NCBI GenBank assembly: GCA_002842095.1 | Contig: PHCB01000013.1 | Location: 1-64,000, forward strand | Length of the DNA stretch: 64,000 bases | Reading direction: 5' to 3' | Source: a candidate division BRC1 bacterium HGW-BRC1-1 | GTDB taxonomy: Bacteria > Sumerlaeota > Sumerlaeia > Sumerlaeales > Sumerlaeaceae | Part shown: positions 38,665 to 46,764 of the stretch, piece by piece | Layout: every line of letters begins with the position of its first letter | How positions within the stretch are numbered: position 1 is the first letter of the stretch | Notes under the pieces: model-generated | What the model was told of the DNA's origin: nothing | Databases searched by the model: none | What the model saw: only the letters and a program-made list of their open reading frames with translations | Position numbers and translations under genes: made by a program

Positions 38665-39435
38665 TCAGGGGCGCGTGGATGGCTTGCGCGCGATGCACAG
38701 CAGCGACAAACCAAACGGCAGATCATGATGCCTCAGCCAGCGGGCCTCGGCGCGCATCATGCCCAGCAATGTTGCGTTCATCCATCGCGGCAGCGGGAAT
38801 TCATCCGTGCGCGGCTCGGCGGCGTCGCTACCGATCCAGCGCTTCACGCGACGGAAAACGGCTGCGGGCATATACGCTGTGGCCACCGTGGGCGTAAATC
38901 GCACGACTTCGAATCCGGCGTTCTTCACAAGCCCCTCAAACCCCGCCCGCGTGTAGCGGCGATAATGATGCAGGGCCACGTCGTGGCTGCTCCACAGCGA
39001 CGGGTGGGCGGGCACTGTCATTACCGCCAGCCCACCGGGGCGCAGGACGCGGAAGAATTCGCTCATCACGCGCACATCATCGGGCACATGCTCCACCACA
39101 TCCAGCGAGGCCACGACATCCACGCAGCTATCCGCCAGAGGCATCCGTTGGGCATCAGCGCGACCGAGGCGGGTCAGGCCTCGTTGGCGGCTGTATTGCA
39201 GCGCGAGGGGCGAGAAATCGATTCCCGTGGCGCGGCCAAAACGGGCCAGATCATCCAGCAGCATCCCCGTGCCACAACCGGCGTCGAGTAATCTCAGGGG
39301 TTCTCCCCCCTTATTCAGCATCCCCTCGGAGGCCAGGGCCTGTTCCAGCACACCGAAAATGGTCAAGCGCCGCCCCTGGAACCACCAGTAGTTCTGCTCC
39401 AGGGCGTGCATTTTATGATATTCGTTTATGTTCAA
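38665..39435 (-). CDS. class I SAM methyltransferase
   Basis: 256 residues, starting at a TTG at 39435; an ATG at 39411 would drop eight residues, but the longer N-terminus (NEYHKMHALEQNYWWFQGRR) fits the family form YxxMxxLExxxWWFxGRR. SAM motifs are LLDAGCGTGMLLDDLARFGR, IDFSPLALQYSRQRG and VDVVASLDVVEHVPDD, of the UbiE/MenG-type Methyltransf_11 fold. Acceptor unknown; such genes are often with lipid or glycan loci. It faces ilvE tail to tail with ten bases between, and the 263 bases after its start hold no recognised gene. Confidence 0.82.
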   Translation of the reverse strand: MNINEYHKMHALEQNYWWFQGRRLTIFGVLEQALASEGMLNKGGEPLRLLDAGCGTGMLLDDLARFGRATGIDFSPLALQYSRQRGLTRLGRADAQRMPLADSCVDVVASLDVVEHVPDDVRVMSEFFRVLRPGGLAVMTVPAHPSLWSSHDVALHHYRRYTRAGFEGLVKNAGFEVVRFTPTVATAYMPAAVFRRVKRWIGSDAAEPRTDEFPLPRWMNATLLGMMRAEARWLRHHDLPFGLSLLCIARKPSTRP

Positions 39436-39698
39436 AGGATATAAGAAACCATGATGCTTGTTTGTTGCACCTGTGCAGTCTACGGTTGCAGTTGATTTAG
39501 ATACGAGTCAGGACAAAACCAACAAACTTGGATTGCTCGACAGCCTCAGGCGCGTCGGGATGGGTTTGGGTTGCACCTTTGCAATTCGCCGGAGTCGGAC
39601 GGGGCTACGTCCTGCTGCGGGGGGATGCAAGGAAATTGCCTGCTTGAAACTTTTTGACGCCGACCGATCCGACTTAGCATATACTCCAACCAGACGAC

Positions 39699-41900
39699 AT
39701 GAACCTCAGAGGCCATAATAGACGCGGCAGCACCTTCTTATTGGTGCTGGCTATGCTGTCACTGTTCGCTTTGGCGGTAATTTCGTTCTCGTTCGGGGCT
39801 CGACTTGAGACGCTGTCAGGAGCGAATTTCGCTCTTCAGACACAAGCACGCCTGACAAGCACTTCATCGTTCGCCTCGGCGCTTCCGCTTCTGTCGGAGG
39901 CCACGAGCGTCACCACCACGCTGCAACCCTGGAATCAGGCGCTGGCGGTTACCTCGGCACCCACACGGCGGGCACAGTCGGCAAGCCGTTCCGGCCGCAG
40001 CATGGATCTCCCCGGCACTCAGGCGGTTATCGAAGTCAATGACCTGTCCAGCCGCGTGAATCTCAACACCATCCGCAACCGGCGTTCGCTGGAGCGGTAC
40101 CTCGACGCCGTCTTTGCTTCTGCCAAGGAATCATCCGGCGGCGGCAACGCAGCCCAGCGCGCACGGACTTTGTTTGCCCTGCGCGATGGTCGCTCCGCGG
40201 TTGATATGCTGACCACGCAAACCATGCAACCCGACCTGCGCATGAAGCCCGTGGCGGGTAGCGGTCGGTTCGACACCTTTGCCGATCTGCAAAAGGGCAA
40301 AACCGGTTTGTCCGCAAGCATGTTTACCCCCGAGGAATTGCAAACCCTCGCGCCCCATTTGACCTTATTTTCTCAGAACCCCGAAACTTACACAACGGAG
40401 GATGGTGCCAGCCATTCGCGTAAGGCCATCACCGAGGAAATGTCGGCGGACGAAATCCATGAGGCTCTGCGGGAACTTTTCCCCGGCCACGACAATCGCC
40501 TGCTGCTGCAGTTCGCGGCCAATCTTGCCGACTTTGTCGACACCGACAACGTTCCCACGGTGCTCACCGATCCCAATCATCCCCAGCCCTGGAATGCTCT
40601 CATCGGTTTGGAGAAAGCGCCTTTCATCACCGAAGTCTACCCCGACTCATTAAGTGAGGAAACCGACGCCGGGCAGTTTGTGGAGATCGCCAACCCGTGG
40701 AACGAACCGATTAATCTCGTCAACTGGCGCCTCGCCATTGGCGGCGGGATGAGCGTCGGATCGCCGGGCAGCGTGGTTACCATCAACACGGTGCTTCCCG
40801 CCGGTGGAACACTCGTCCTGACCGACAATTATGAAACGCCGGCCATTAACGCCCCCCCGGGGACCGGTTCGCTGGTTTCCATCTTTGGCCAGCGCGCCGA
40901 TGGTGTCCGTAAAAAGATCGTTGAATCGAGGCAGGTTCAACTTCCCGACAAAAACTCGTTCGTCGTGCTGGCGGATGCCGCCGGCCGTCCCGTGGACGTT
41001 TTCAGTTATACGGAAACGGCGGGGCGCGACACGCGTTCCTCCTACCAACGCAACGACCCGCGCGTGCGTTCCTTCGCAGTGGGTGAGTCGACGCCTTTCG
41101 AACGCGCTCCCGCTGGCATTTACACCGGCACCCCTGAAGACGAGGCGACGTTACGGTCGTCGGTGTCGGGCGCAAACGCCCCCCTGCAAAGCTCGGTTGA
41201 TCTGCTGCGCATCTCCACAGCGTATGTCGGCTTGAGTGGGGCTGAAAATGCGCCGGCTCTTCGGCCGCACCCGTGGCAGATATCCCTGTTGGAAAAACCT
41301 CAACAGGCAGGCGAGCAGACCGTCACCAACCTTGATCTGCGACTCGTGGACATGTTCCTCGTGCCCCAGGTCTGGCCCGAAACAGCCGCCCTTGCAGACT
41401 ACACCACGGCCACGCTCGCCGACCAGCGCACCGCCGATGACGATCTGAAAACAACAATAACCGAGCGCGATGGGACCTATTATTCCTACGGCAAACTGAA
41501 CCTGAACACCTGCGCGAAGGAGGCGCTGTACAGCCTCGACCTCGCGGTGGACGGGCGGGATTTCATGTCGGACGACGTGATTGAGCGCTTCGCGGCCTTC
41601 CGCGATACCAGGCTTGCGGCCCGCCAGACGCCTTTCCGCAATCCCAGCGATTTGCTGATTGCACTCTTCCCGCCGGGAAGTGAGGTTAATCCGGCTGTAC
41701 TGGGCAAGCTTCTCGATCAAACCACCGTCGGATCCAGCGCGTTTGAAGTCGTCACTTCAAACCGCAACCTGCCCGGCGAAGCGAACGGTAAATCCGGCTC
41801 AGGGCAAAGTAACCGCTCCCCTGCCAAGGCGAGCATGCAATGGGCCGTGGCACTTGACAGACAACCTTGCAGCCTGCTTGGTGTGCGGAGTCTGCCGTGA
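39699..41900 (+). CDS. GspK-like minor pseudopilin with lamin-tail-like insert
   Basis: 733 residues. A short basic leader (MNLRGHNRRGS) followed by one hydrophobic helix (TFLLVLAMLSLFALAVISFS) is the GspK/PilX form; the usual Glu at position +5 is absent, as in GspK. AVIEVNDLSSRVNLNTIRNR and later GKLNLNTCAKEALYSL are the two helix-hairpin-helix-like GspK segments. Between them, about residues 305-440, is a beta-rich module (FITEVYPD, GQFVEIANPWNEPINLVNWRLAI, LPAGGTLVLTDN) that matches the lamin-tail (LTD) pattern, unusual in this protein. GspK caps the pseudopilus of type II secretion systems. It precedes five pseudopilin genes on the same strand, from which it is separated by a promoter. 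Confidence 0.78.
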   Translation: MNLRGHNRRGSTFLLVLAMLSLFALAVISFSFGARLETLSGANFALQTQARLTSTSSFASALPLLSEATSVTTTLQPWNQALAVTSAPTRRAQSASRSGRSMDLPGTQAVIEVNDLSSRVNLNTIRNRRSLERYLDAVFASAKESSGGGNAAQRARTLFALRDGRSAVDMLTTQTMQPDLRMKPVAGSGRFDTFADLQKGKTGLSASMFTPEELQTLAPHLTLFSQNPETYTTEDGASHSRKAITEEMSADEIHEALRELFPGHDNRLLLQFAANLADFVDTDNVPTVLTDPNHPQPWNALIGLEKAPFITEVYPDSLSEETDAGQFVEIANPWNEPINLVNWRLAIGGGMSVGSPGSVVTINTVLPAGGTLVLTDNYETPAINAPPGTGSLVSIFGQRADGVRKKIVESRQVQLPDKNSFVVLADAAGRPVDVFSYTETAGRDTRSSYQRNDPRVRSFAVGESTPFERAPAGIYTGTPEDEATLRSSVSGANAPLQSSVDLLRISTAYVGLSGAENAPALRPHPWQISLLEKPQQAGEQTVTNLDLRLVDMFLVPQVWPETAALADYTTATLADQRTADDDLKTTITERDGTYYSYGKLNLNTCAKEALYSLDLAVDGRDFMSDDVIERFAAFRDTRLAARQTPFRNPSDLLIALFPPGSEVNPAVLGKLLDQTTVGSSAFEVVTSNRNLPGEANGKSGSGQSNRSPAKASMQWAVALDRQPCSLLGVRSLP

Positions 41901-41978
41901 GGTTTTTTTCAACTTCGCCCGCGCGGTACGGCGGGCATTGCACCAGAATCATTGTTTTGAGCTTTTTCAGAGCGTCAG

Positions 41979-42007
41979 TTGACAAATTGACGTGAGGGAC
42001 ATATACA
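41979..42007 (+). promoter_or_regulatory. near-consensus sigma70-type promoter
   Basis: TTGACA at 41979-41984, a 17-base spacer, and TATACA at 42002-42007 give an almost perfect -35/-10 pair. The start of transcription should fall near 42014, leaving only about ten bases before the ATG at 42024, with GGAAG inside or just at it. It drives the pseudopilin array. Confidence 0.85.
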
Positions 42008-42023
42008 AACGGCGGAAGATAAC

Positions 42024-42854
42024 ATGATGAAAGCCAACATCCATAGGACCCACCGGACCGGCCGTGGGGGTTTCACGTTGATCGAAATGCTCATCGTGGC
42101 AGCCCTCATCTCGCTGTTCTCCGGTCTTGCGGTCATCAACATCTCCCAACAATTAAAATTGAACCAGCAGAAAGCGGCGGTGGCCGAATGCCGCCAGATC
42201 GCCACGTCGATGAGCTTTGCCTACGACGACATGGGCGTGTTCCCCAAGCTGTGCTTCCTGAAGTTCAACGGGCCGAATCTGGCCGACATGCTGCAGGGCA
42301 CTCCGGTGGTGAACAACCCGGTTTTCGAAGTATACGACAATCAAGTCGGCAACCTCGGGCAGCGCCTGAACGGCCAGTGGAAGGGCGGCTATATGTCCTT
42401 CAACAGTGACCGCCTGGTTAAGATGAATGTTCCCGTCGCAAATCGCGATTACGACTGGCCCGCGGACCCTTGGGGCAACCCTTACGTGGCGTACATGCTT
42501 TACAGCGACCCGACTGAGGTAGACCCTGCCTCCCGTGAGAAGTTTATCGACACGGCAGGAAAGTCCCCCAATTTTCTGGCAGCCGTTGTGAGCTACGGAC
42601 GCAACCGTGTTCCAGGGCTTGGCGAGAACCCCGGCCCCGAGGAAGCTGCCCGCAAAAACTTGCGGCTGTACACCGATGATCCGGGTGGCGATCCCCGCCG
42701 CTTTGTTCTTCTTGATGAAGCACAACTTAACGGGGCCAACCGCGCCGAGAGAATCGACATGGTTCGCATAGCCCCCCGCGCGGGTCAGACCGATGACCCC
42801 AACAGCCCCCGCGTCCGCCAGACTGGTGCCGACGACCGGATTTACGAATTCTGA
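42024..42854 (+). CDS. type II secretion-type pseudopilin, copy 1
   Basis: 276 residues. A 16-residue leader ends in GG; cleavage before Phe17 gives FTLIEMLIVAALIS with Glu at +5, the prepilin-peptidase (GspO/PilD) signature. The long amphipathic helix continues to about residue 75. The DPW motif (DPWGNPYVAY) near residue 150 marks it as GspG-like. The C-terminal third is longer than GspG. The ATG follows GGAAG and the promoter by a few bases. The gene starts the array of five. Confidence 0.85.
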   Translation: MMKANIHRTHRTGRGGFTLIEMLIVAALISLFSGLAVINISQQLKLNQQKAAVAECRQIATSMSFAYDDMGVFPKLCFLKFNGPNLADMLQGTPVVNNPVFEVYDNQVGNLGQRLNGQWKGGYMSFNSDRLVKMNVPVANRDYDWPADPWGNPYVAYMLYSDPTEVDPASREKFIDTAGKSPNFLAAVVSYGRNRVPGLGENPGPEEAARKNLRLYTDDPGGDPRRFVLLDEAQLNGANRAERIDMVRIAPRAGQTDDPNSPRVRQTGADDRIYEF

Positions 42855-42892
42855 CAAGGACCACCTTCGAGAGAAAGAAACGACCACACACC

Positions 42893-43720
42893 ATGGCACG
42901 GAGAATACATAGCATGAGAGCAAAGGCGAGTCGTCACAGCCGACAGGGCGGTTTTACCGCAATCGAGGTGGCAATGGTGGCTACGGTCATCGCGATCCTC
43001 GCCCTCATCGTATTGCCGCTGTTCCGCAATCGCGTTGAGGAAGCTAAACTTGCGGCCGCCAAGGGCGACCTTGCCAGCCTGATGAAGGCGGAGATGGTCG
43101 CCAAGGCCGATACGGGCTATTACTGGCGTCTCGAAGATTTGGACAACGTCCAGGCCGCCCATTCCACGGCGACACCCCTCGCCCCGCCGGCCAACGGCAT
43201 CACGGTGGAAACACCGCCCCTTTACTTCACCCCCCTGGGTGGCGGCAGCACGGTGGAAAATCCGCGCGCCATCACCATCCCCGAGTGGCAGGCGCTGGCA
43301 GGCACGGAAACCGAACCCAAGTTCAAGGGGCCCTATGCCTCCTTTAACCGCTCTATCTCGTATCAGGATCTTCGCAATGCCCCCATCGGGACTCTCGTCC
43401 TTCGTTCCCTTACCGGTGGCAACTATGCCGCCATCCGCGACATTCAGAATGCGGGCACGGGTCTTTACGATGCGCTGGAAAACCGCCACCCCGTGGACCC
43501 CTGGGGAAACCCGTATTTGTTCTTCCCTCCATCGAAGACGTACGGCAGCTATAACTACTCGCTGATCGTCTCGCTGGGCCCCGACGGGCTTCCCGCAGAT
43601 GACACCATTCGCGGTGGCACGGGACTTAATGCGTCTCATTATACCCGAGAAGGCAACAACACCACCGACCCCGCCGATGATTGGCTGGGGCGTGGCGACG
43701 ACATTGAGGTGCGCTTCTGA
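42893..43720 (+). CDS. type II secretion-type pseudopilin, copy 2
   Basis: 275 residues. Leader MARRIHSMRAKASRHSRQGG is cut before Phe21, giving FTAIEVAMVATVIAILALIV with Glu at +5. An in-frame ATG at 42914 could be the true start and would make a 13-residue leader. The GspG motif is DPWGNPYLFF near residue 201. Its stop overlaps the next start by one base (TGATG), so copies 2 and 3 are translationally coupled. Probable role: subunit of a pseudopilus fibre. Confidence 0.85.
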   Translation: MARRIHSMRAKASRHSRQGGFTAIEVAMVATVIAILALIVLPLFRNRVEEAKLAAAKGDLASLMKAEMVAKADTGYYWRLEDLDNVQAAHSTATPLAPPANGITVETPPLYFTPLGGGSTVENPRAITIPEWQALAGTETEPKFKGPYASFNRSISYQDLRNAPIGTLVLRSLTGGNYAAIRDIQNAGTGLYDALENRHPVDPWGNPYLFFPPSKTYGSYNYSLIVSLGPDGLPADDTIRGGTGLNASHYTREGNNTTDPADDWLGRGDDIEVRF

Positions 43721-44457
43721 TGAAAACATACACGAACTTATCTGAAATGGGACACCGCTCCTCCCGCGGCTTCACGATTGTGGAACTGCTGATTGCGGTC
43801 GTCATCATTGGCGTACTCACCGCCATCATTCTTCCCGTTTACGTCAGTCGGGCGGAAGAGGCTCGTCTCACGGCGGCCCGGGCGGATCTGGAATCCATCG
43901 CCACGGCCCAACAGCAGGCGGCCATCGATACGGGTTACTTCTTCCGTTTGTTTGTTCTTGATGACGTTACGGGCGGCGACGGCCTCGCCGCCGACGATCT
44001 GGTTAACGATCGCATCGACGGTATAGCCGACGAGATTCTTCGCGGTGACGCGCTGAACATGCCTCAAATCTTTGTGGATACCAAGCTGGGCACGGTCGTG
44101 ACTCCGGCACTGATCGTCTACAACCGCCTTCTGGTTGGTGATGAGATGCTCGCCTGGAAAGGCCCTTACATCAACATCAGCCGCAAGGTGGGGCAAAAGT
44201 ATACGATCCCGAATACGCCGGTCTCCACCCCGGTGGACCCCTGGGGTTCGCAATATCTTTTCTTCACAAGAGTGGGCGTTATGCAGGAGCCGGCCGGCAT
44301 TATCCAGCTCAACTGGGCCGATTCGGTTAGTGGTGGCAACTACATCGCCAATATTTTCGACCGACCCACGGTTCTGAGTCTGGGTCCCAACAAGTTACCG
44401 GGTGACGGTATCAGTTCGGCATTCGGCACCGACGACGATCTTATTCGTCAATTCTGA
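43720..44457 (+). CDS. type II secretion-type pseudopilin, copy 3
   Basis: 245 residues. Leader MKTYTNLSEMGHRSSRG is cut before Phe18, then TIVELLIAVVIIGVLTAIIL with Glu at +5. The motif DPWGSQYLFF lies near residue 179, and the following strand-rich region holds YIANIFD and LSLGPNKLPGDGIS. It shares its start with the stop of copy 2. Copies 2 and 3 have similar tails ending in GxDDDIxxxF-like acidic residues, suggesting duplication. Confidence 0.85.
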   Translation: MKTYTNLSEMGHRSSRGFTIVELLIAVVIIGVLTAIILPVYVSRAEEARLTAARADLESIATAQQQAAIDTGYFFRLFVLDDVTGGDGLAADDLVNDRIDGIADEILRGDALNMPQIFVDTKLGTVVTPALIVYNRLLVGDEMLAWKGPYINISRKVGQKYTIPNTPVSTPVDPWGSQYLFFTRVGVMQEPAGIIQLNWADSVSGGNYIANIFDRPTVLSLGPNKLPGDGISSAFGTDDDLIRQF

Positions 44458-44500
44458 ACGAGTCTCAACGGAAAGGCACCCCTGAAAGGGAGAACAAGTC

Positions 44501-45265
44501 ATGAAGCGATTCTCACATAATAACCGGCGGGGACTCACCCTCACCGAACTCCTCGTGGTGATGCTCATCATTGGGCTTCTGGCCACTATCGCAGTCCCCG
44601 TTTACGTGACTCGCATGGAGGATGCACGCGTGCGCGTGGCCCGTGGCGAGTGCCGCGAGATTGCCATGGCTGAAGAACAATGCGCGCTTATCCATGGCTA
44701 CTATGTTCCTTTTCAGGTTCTTGACGACAAAGCCGAAATTGATGGAATCACCTCCACCGGCGACGCCATTGATCTTGAACCCTTCAGCAATATCTATCTC
44801 ATCAACCCGCTCATTCCTCCGCTGTTTCAGTTCGGCAGCCAAAGCCTGCTGAGCGACAACAACCAACGGATTCGGAATATCCGCGAACATTGGCAGGGAC
44901 CATTCCTCAACCCTCAGCGCGTATACACCAGTAACGCTGATGCAAAGGATCCCAACTTCGAGAACAACCCGTTGGTGCGCCTCGACTTCCCCCTCGATCC
45001 CTGGGGTGAGGCCTATCGGTTCTACTCGCCTCTGGGCCTCATCGGTTCTTCGTCGTCGCAGCGGACGGACATCGGTCTGAATATCAACTTCAGCGATGGT
45101 TTGTTGACCAACAACGACGACCGCAATTTCCCCCGCTACGCGGTTGTCAGCTGGGGCCGCGACAACACCAGCGAACTCGTGGTGGGTATTTTCAACCGTG
45201 ACGACGTTGTTTATCTCTTCGGCACGCCCGGCGTGGAGTCCACGTTCGGCCTGCGCGACTATTAA
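44501..45265 (+). CDS. type II secretion-type pseudopilin, copy 4
   Basis: 254 residues. The leader is 11 residues (MKRFSHNNRRG) and cleavage before Leu12 gives LTLTELLVVMLIIGLLATIA, with Glu at +5; Leu instead of Phe at +1 is less common. The DPW motif is DPWGEAYRFY near residue 166. The tail holds VSWGRDNTSELVVGIFNRDD and FGLRDY. GGAGA (44489-44493) lies seven bases upstream of the ATG. It follows copy 3 after 43 bases. Confidence 0.84.
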   Translation: MKRFSHNNRRGLTLTELLVVMLIIGLLATIAVPVYVTRMEDARVRVARGECREIAMAEEQCALIHGYYVPFQVLDDKAEIDGITSTGDAIDLEPFSNIYLINPLIPPLFQFGSQSLLSDNNQRIRNIREHWQGPFLNPQRVYTSNADAKDPNFENNPLVRLDFPLDPWGEAYRFYSPLGLIGSSSSQRTDIGLNINFSDGLLTNNDDRNFPRYAVVSWGRDNTSELVVGIFNRDDVVYLFGTPGVESTFGLRDY

Positions 45266-45320
45266 AAATTAACTCGCATCCGGCTCACGCCGGCATGCCA
45301 CCCAAAAAGGCGCTGATCGC

Positions 45321-45965
45321 ATGAAGAACAAAAAAGCATTCACACTCGTGGAACTCCTGGTGGTCGTTCTCATCCTCGGGCTTTTGAGCAGTCTTGCCGT
45401 GGGTGTGTTCACCACGCAGGTCGAACGTGCCCGACGCGCGGCCGCCCGCTCCGACATCGCAACCTTCGCTTTGGGAGTGGATCGCTACCAGATCGACATC
45501 GGGGCCTACCCGCCCAGCGGCAGCAGGATTGCAGGCAATGGTCAGGCGCAGGCTCGCGGGTGTGGCTACATGCAACTGGCTCTCATGCACAGCATGAGCG
45601 GTAACTCTCAGAATACCTCCGGCTCCCTTTGGAAGGGTCCCTATGTCACGGTGCGCAAAGAGAAGCTGGGCGACATCAACGGTACTGTGCTCGAAGAGTT
45701 GGGAACCACGATCGACATCGCCGACGTGCAAATCCTCGACCCCTGGCACCAACCCTATCGTTTCGTGCGCACAGGGCCTGCCCCCGACAATTATGCCTTC
45801 AGCAATCAGGGAACAGAGTTGCCCCCCACGCACCCCTTCTTCGCCACGGAAAGATGGTACAACCCCAGTTCTTTCCAGATTGTCAGCACGGGAAATGACA
45901 ATGCCACATTGGCTGCACCCAACTACGGTACGCAACCGGACGACGTAACGAACTTCGGTCAGTAA
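45321..45965 (+). CDS. GspG-type major pseudopilin, copy 5
   Basis: 214 residues, shortest and closest to canonical GspG. The leader is MKNKKA and cleavage before Phe7 gives FTLVELLVVVLILGLLSSLA, with Glu at +5; the residue before the cut is Ala instead of the usual Gly, which peptidases often tolerate. The helix is followed by LGVDRYQIDIGAYPPSGSR, a form of the GspG block, and the DPW motif is DPWHQPYRFV near residue 140. It ends 40 bases before a strong terminator, so it is the last gene of the array. Probable major pseudopilus subunit. No secretin, ATPase or GspF gene is in the window. Confidence 0.87.
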   Translation: MKNKKAFTLVELLVVVLILGLLSSLAVGVFTTQVERARRAAARSDIATFALGVDRYQIDIGAYPPSGSRIAGNGQAQARGCGYMQLALMHSMSGNSQNTSGSLWKGPYVTVRKEKLGDINGTVLEELGTTIDIADVQILDPWHQPYRFVRTGPAPDNYAFSNQGTELPPTHPFFATERWYNPSSFQIVSTGNDNATLAAPNYGTQPDDVTNFGQ

Positions 45966-46005
45966 TTCCATCTTGGGGGCGCAATGCCCGCCATAAAAAA
46001 CAATA

Positions 46006-46041
46006 GCCCGGTGCTCTCTCCCACAGGAGACGGCACCGGGC
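46006..46041 (+). terminator. intrinsic terminator of the pseudopilin array
   Basis: A 9-bp stem GCCCGGTGC / GCACCGGGC with an 18-base loop, followed by TTTACTTTTG. It begins 41 bases after the stop of the last pseudopilin gene and ends plus-strand transcription before the convergent rpoZ-like gene. Confidence 0.88.
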
Positions 46042-46082
46042 TTTACTTTTGTTGAGTGGGTCAGGTTACAGGAAAGGGTTTT

Positions 46083-46112
46083 ATGGGAGCCATGGGAAGC
46101 ATGGGACCGATG
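46083..46112 (+). repeat. 9-bp-period ATGGGANNN repeat, copy 2
   Basis: Units start at 46083, 46092, 46101 and 46110 (ATGGGAGCC, ATGGGAAGC, ATGGGACCG, ATG), 9 bases apart. It lies between the pseudopilin terminator and the stop of the rpoZ-like gene. Related arrays are at 23201 and 58339. Confidence 0.75.
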
Positions 46113-46128
46113 AAACCACTTTCGACTA

Positions 46129-46566
46129 TCAGAGGTCTTCGTCGTCCACCATGGCGTCGGGGTCAGATGATTCTTCTGCGCCGTCCAGGCCGGACTCTTC
46201 GTCTTCAGCGTCGTCCAGACCGCCCATTTCTTCTGTCATCAGACCGCTTTCGCCTTCACGAAGGGCTTCGAGGGCCATTTCCTGAGCGTCGCGGGCTTCG
46301 ATCAATTCTTTCTGGGCCTCGCGCACCACTTCGAATTCGTCGCGTGTGACGACCTGAAGTTGATCCTCAATGAATTCCTGAGTGGCGACACTAATGGAAT
46401 CCTTCGCTCCGTTGGGAGGGTAAGAATAGATACGCTCGCTGGGTGATTGCAACGCGCGCACACGCCGAGCCAGGGCATTCACAACGAGGTAAATGCCACG
46501 GTTCTCGGCCATCAAGTCACGCACGGGAACTTCAAGAATGTTCTTAGGGAGTACTGGCTTCGCCAT
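46129..46566 (-). CDS. rpoZ: RNA polymerase omega-like subunit with acidic tail
   Basis: 145 residues. The N-terminal 75 residues (PVRDLMAENRGIYLVVNALA, RRVRAL, then SVATQEFIEDQLQVV) fit the omega pattern of a helix with RARxL-like arginines followed by a second short helix. The last 70 residues form a Glu/Asp-rich disordered tail, which omega in other phyla lacks. Omega helps assemble RNA polymerase by binding beta prime. GGAGG lies ten bases before the ATG. It is convergent with the pseudopilin array and divergent from the Mre11-like gene. Confidence is moderate because omega is short and variable. Confidence 0.6.
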   Translation of the reverse strand: MAKPVLPKNILEVPVRDLMAENRGIYLVVNALARRVRALQSPSERIYSYPPNGAKDSISVATQEFIEDQLQVVTRDEFEVVREAQKELIEARDAQEMALEALREGESGLMTEEMGGLDDAEDEESGLDGAEESSDPDAMVDDEDL

Positions 46567-46764
46567 GTTTCAGAGGCCTCCGGAGATGTTGCAAAGGGTA
46601 GGGTGTTTCGACTTCTTCCCAAGTACGAGGGGTACACGGAGACAGGCTCCTTGTTCATCCCATTGATCGCGAACCCATGCCCCCAAGGCCAGCCCGCGAC
46701 CGGGCTCATCCAGCAGAATCGTTTTCCCGTTGCCAATACGAACCGTTGAGACAGGATGGTTAAT

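Noticed and set aside
39458-39718. 86-codon frame before the GspK-like gene, and a TTGACG/TATACT pair there
   Set aside because: The frame overlaps the GspK-like start and has no motif. The two boxes are 20 bases apart, too far for a good sigma70 promoter.
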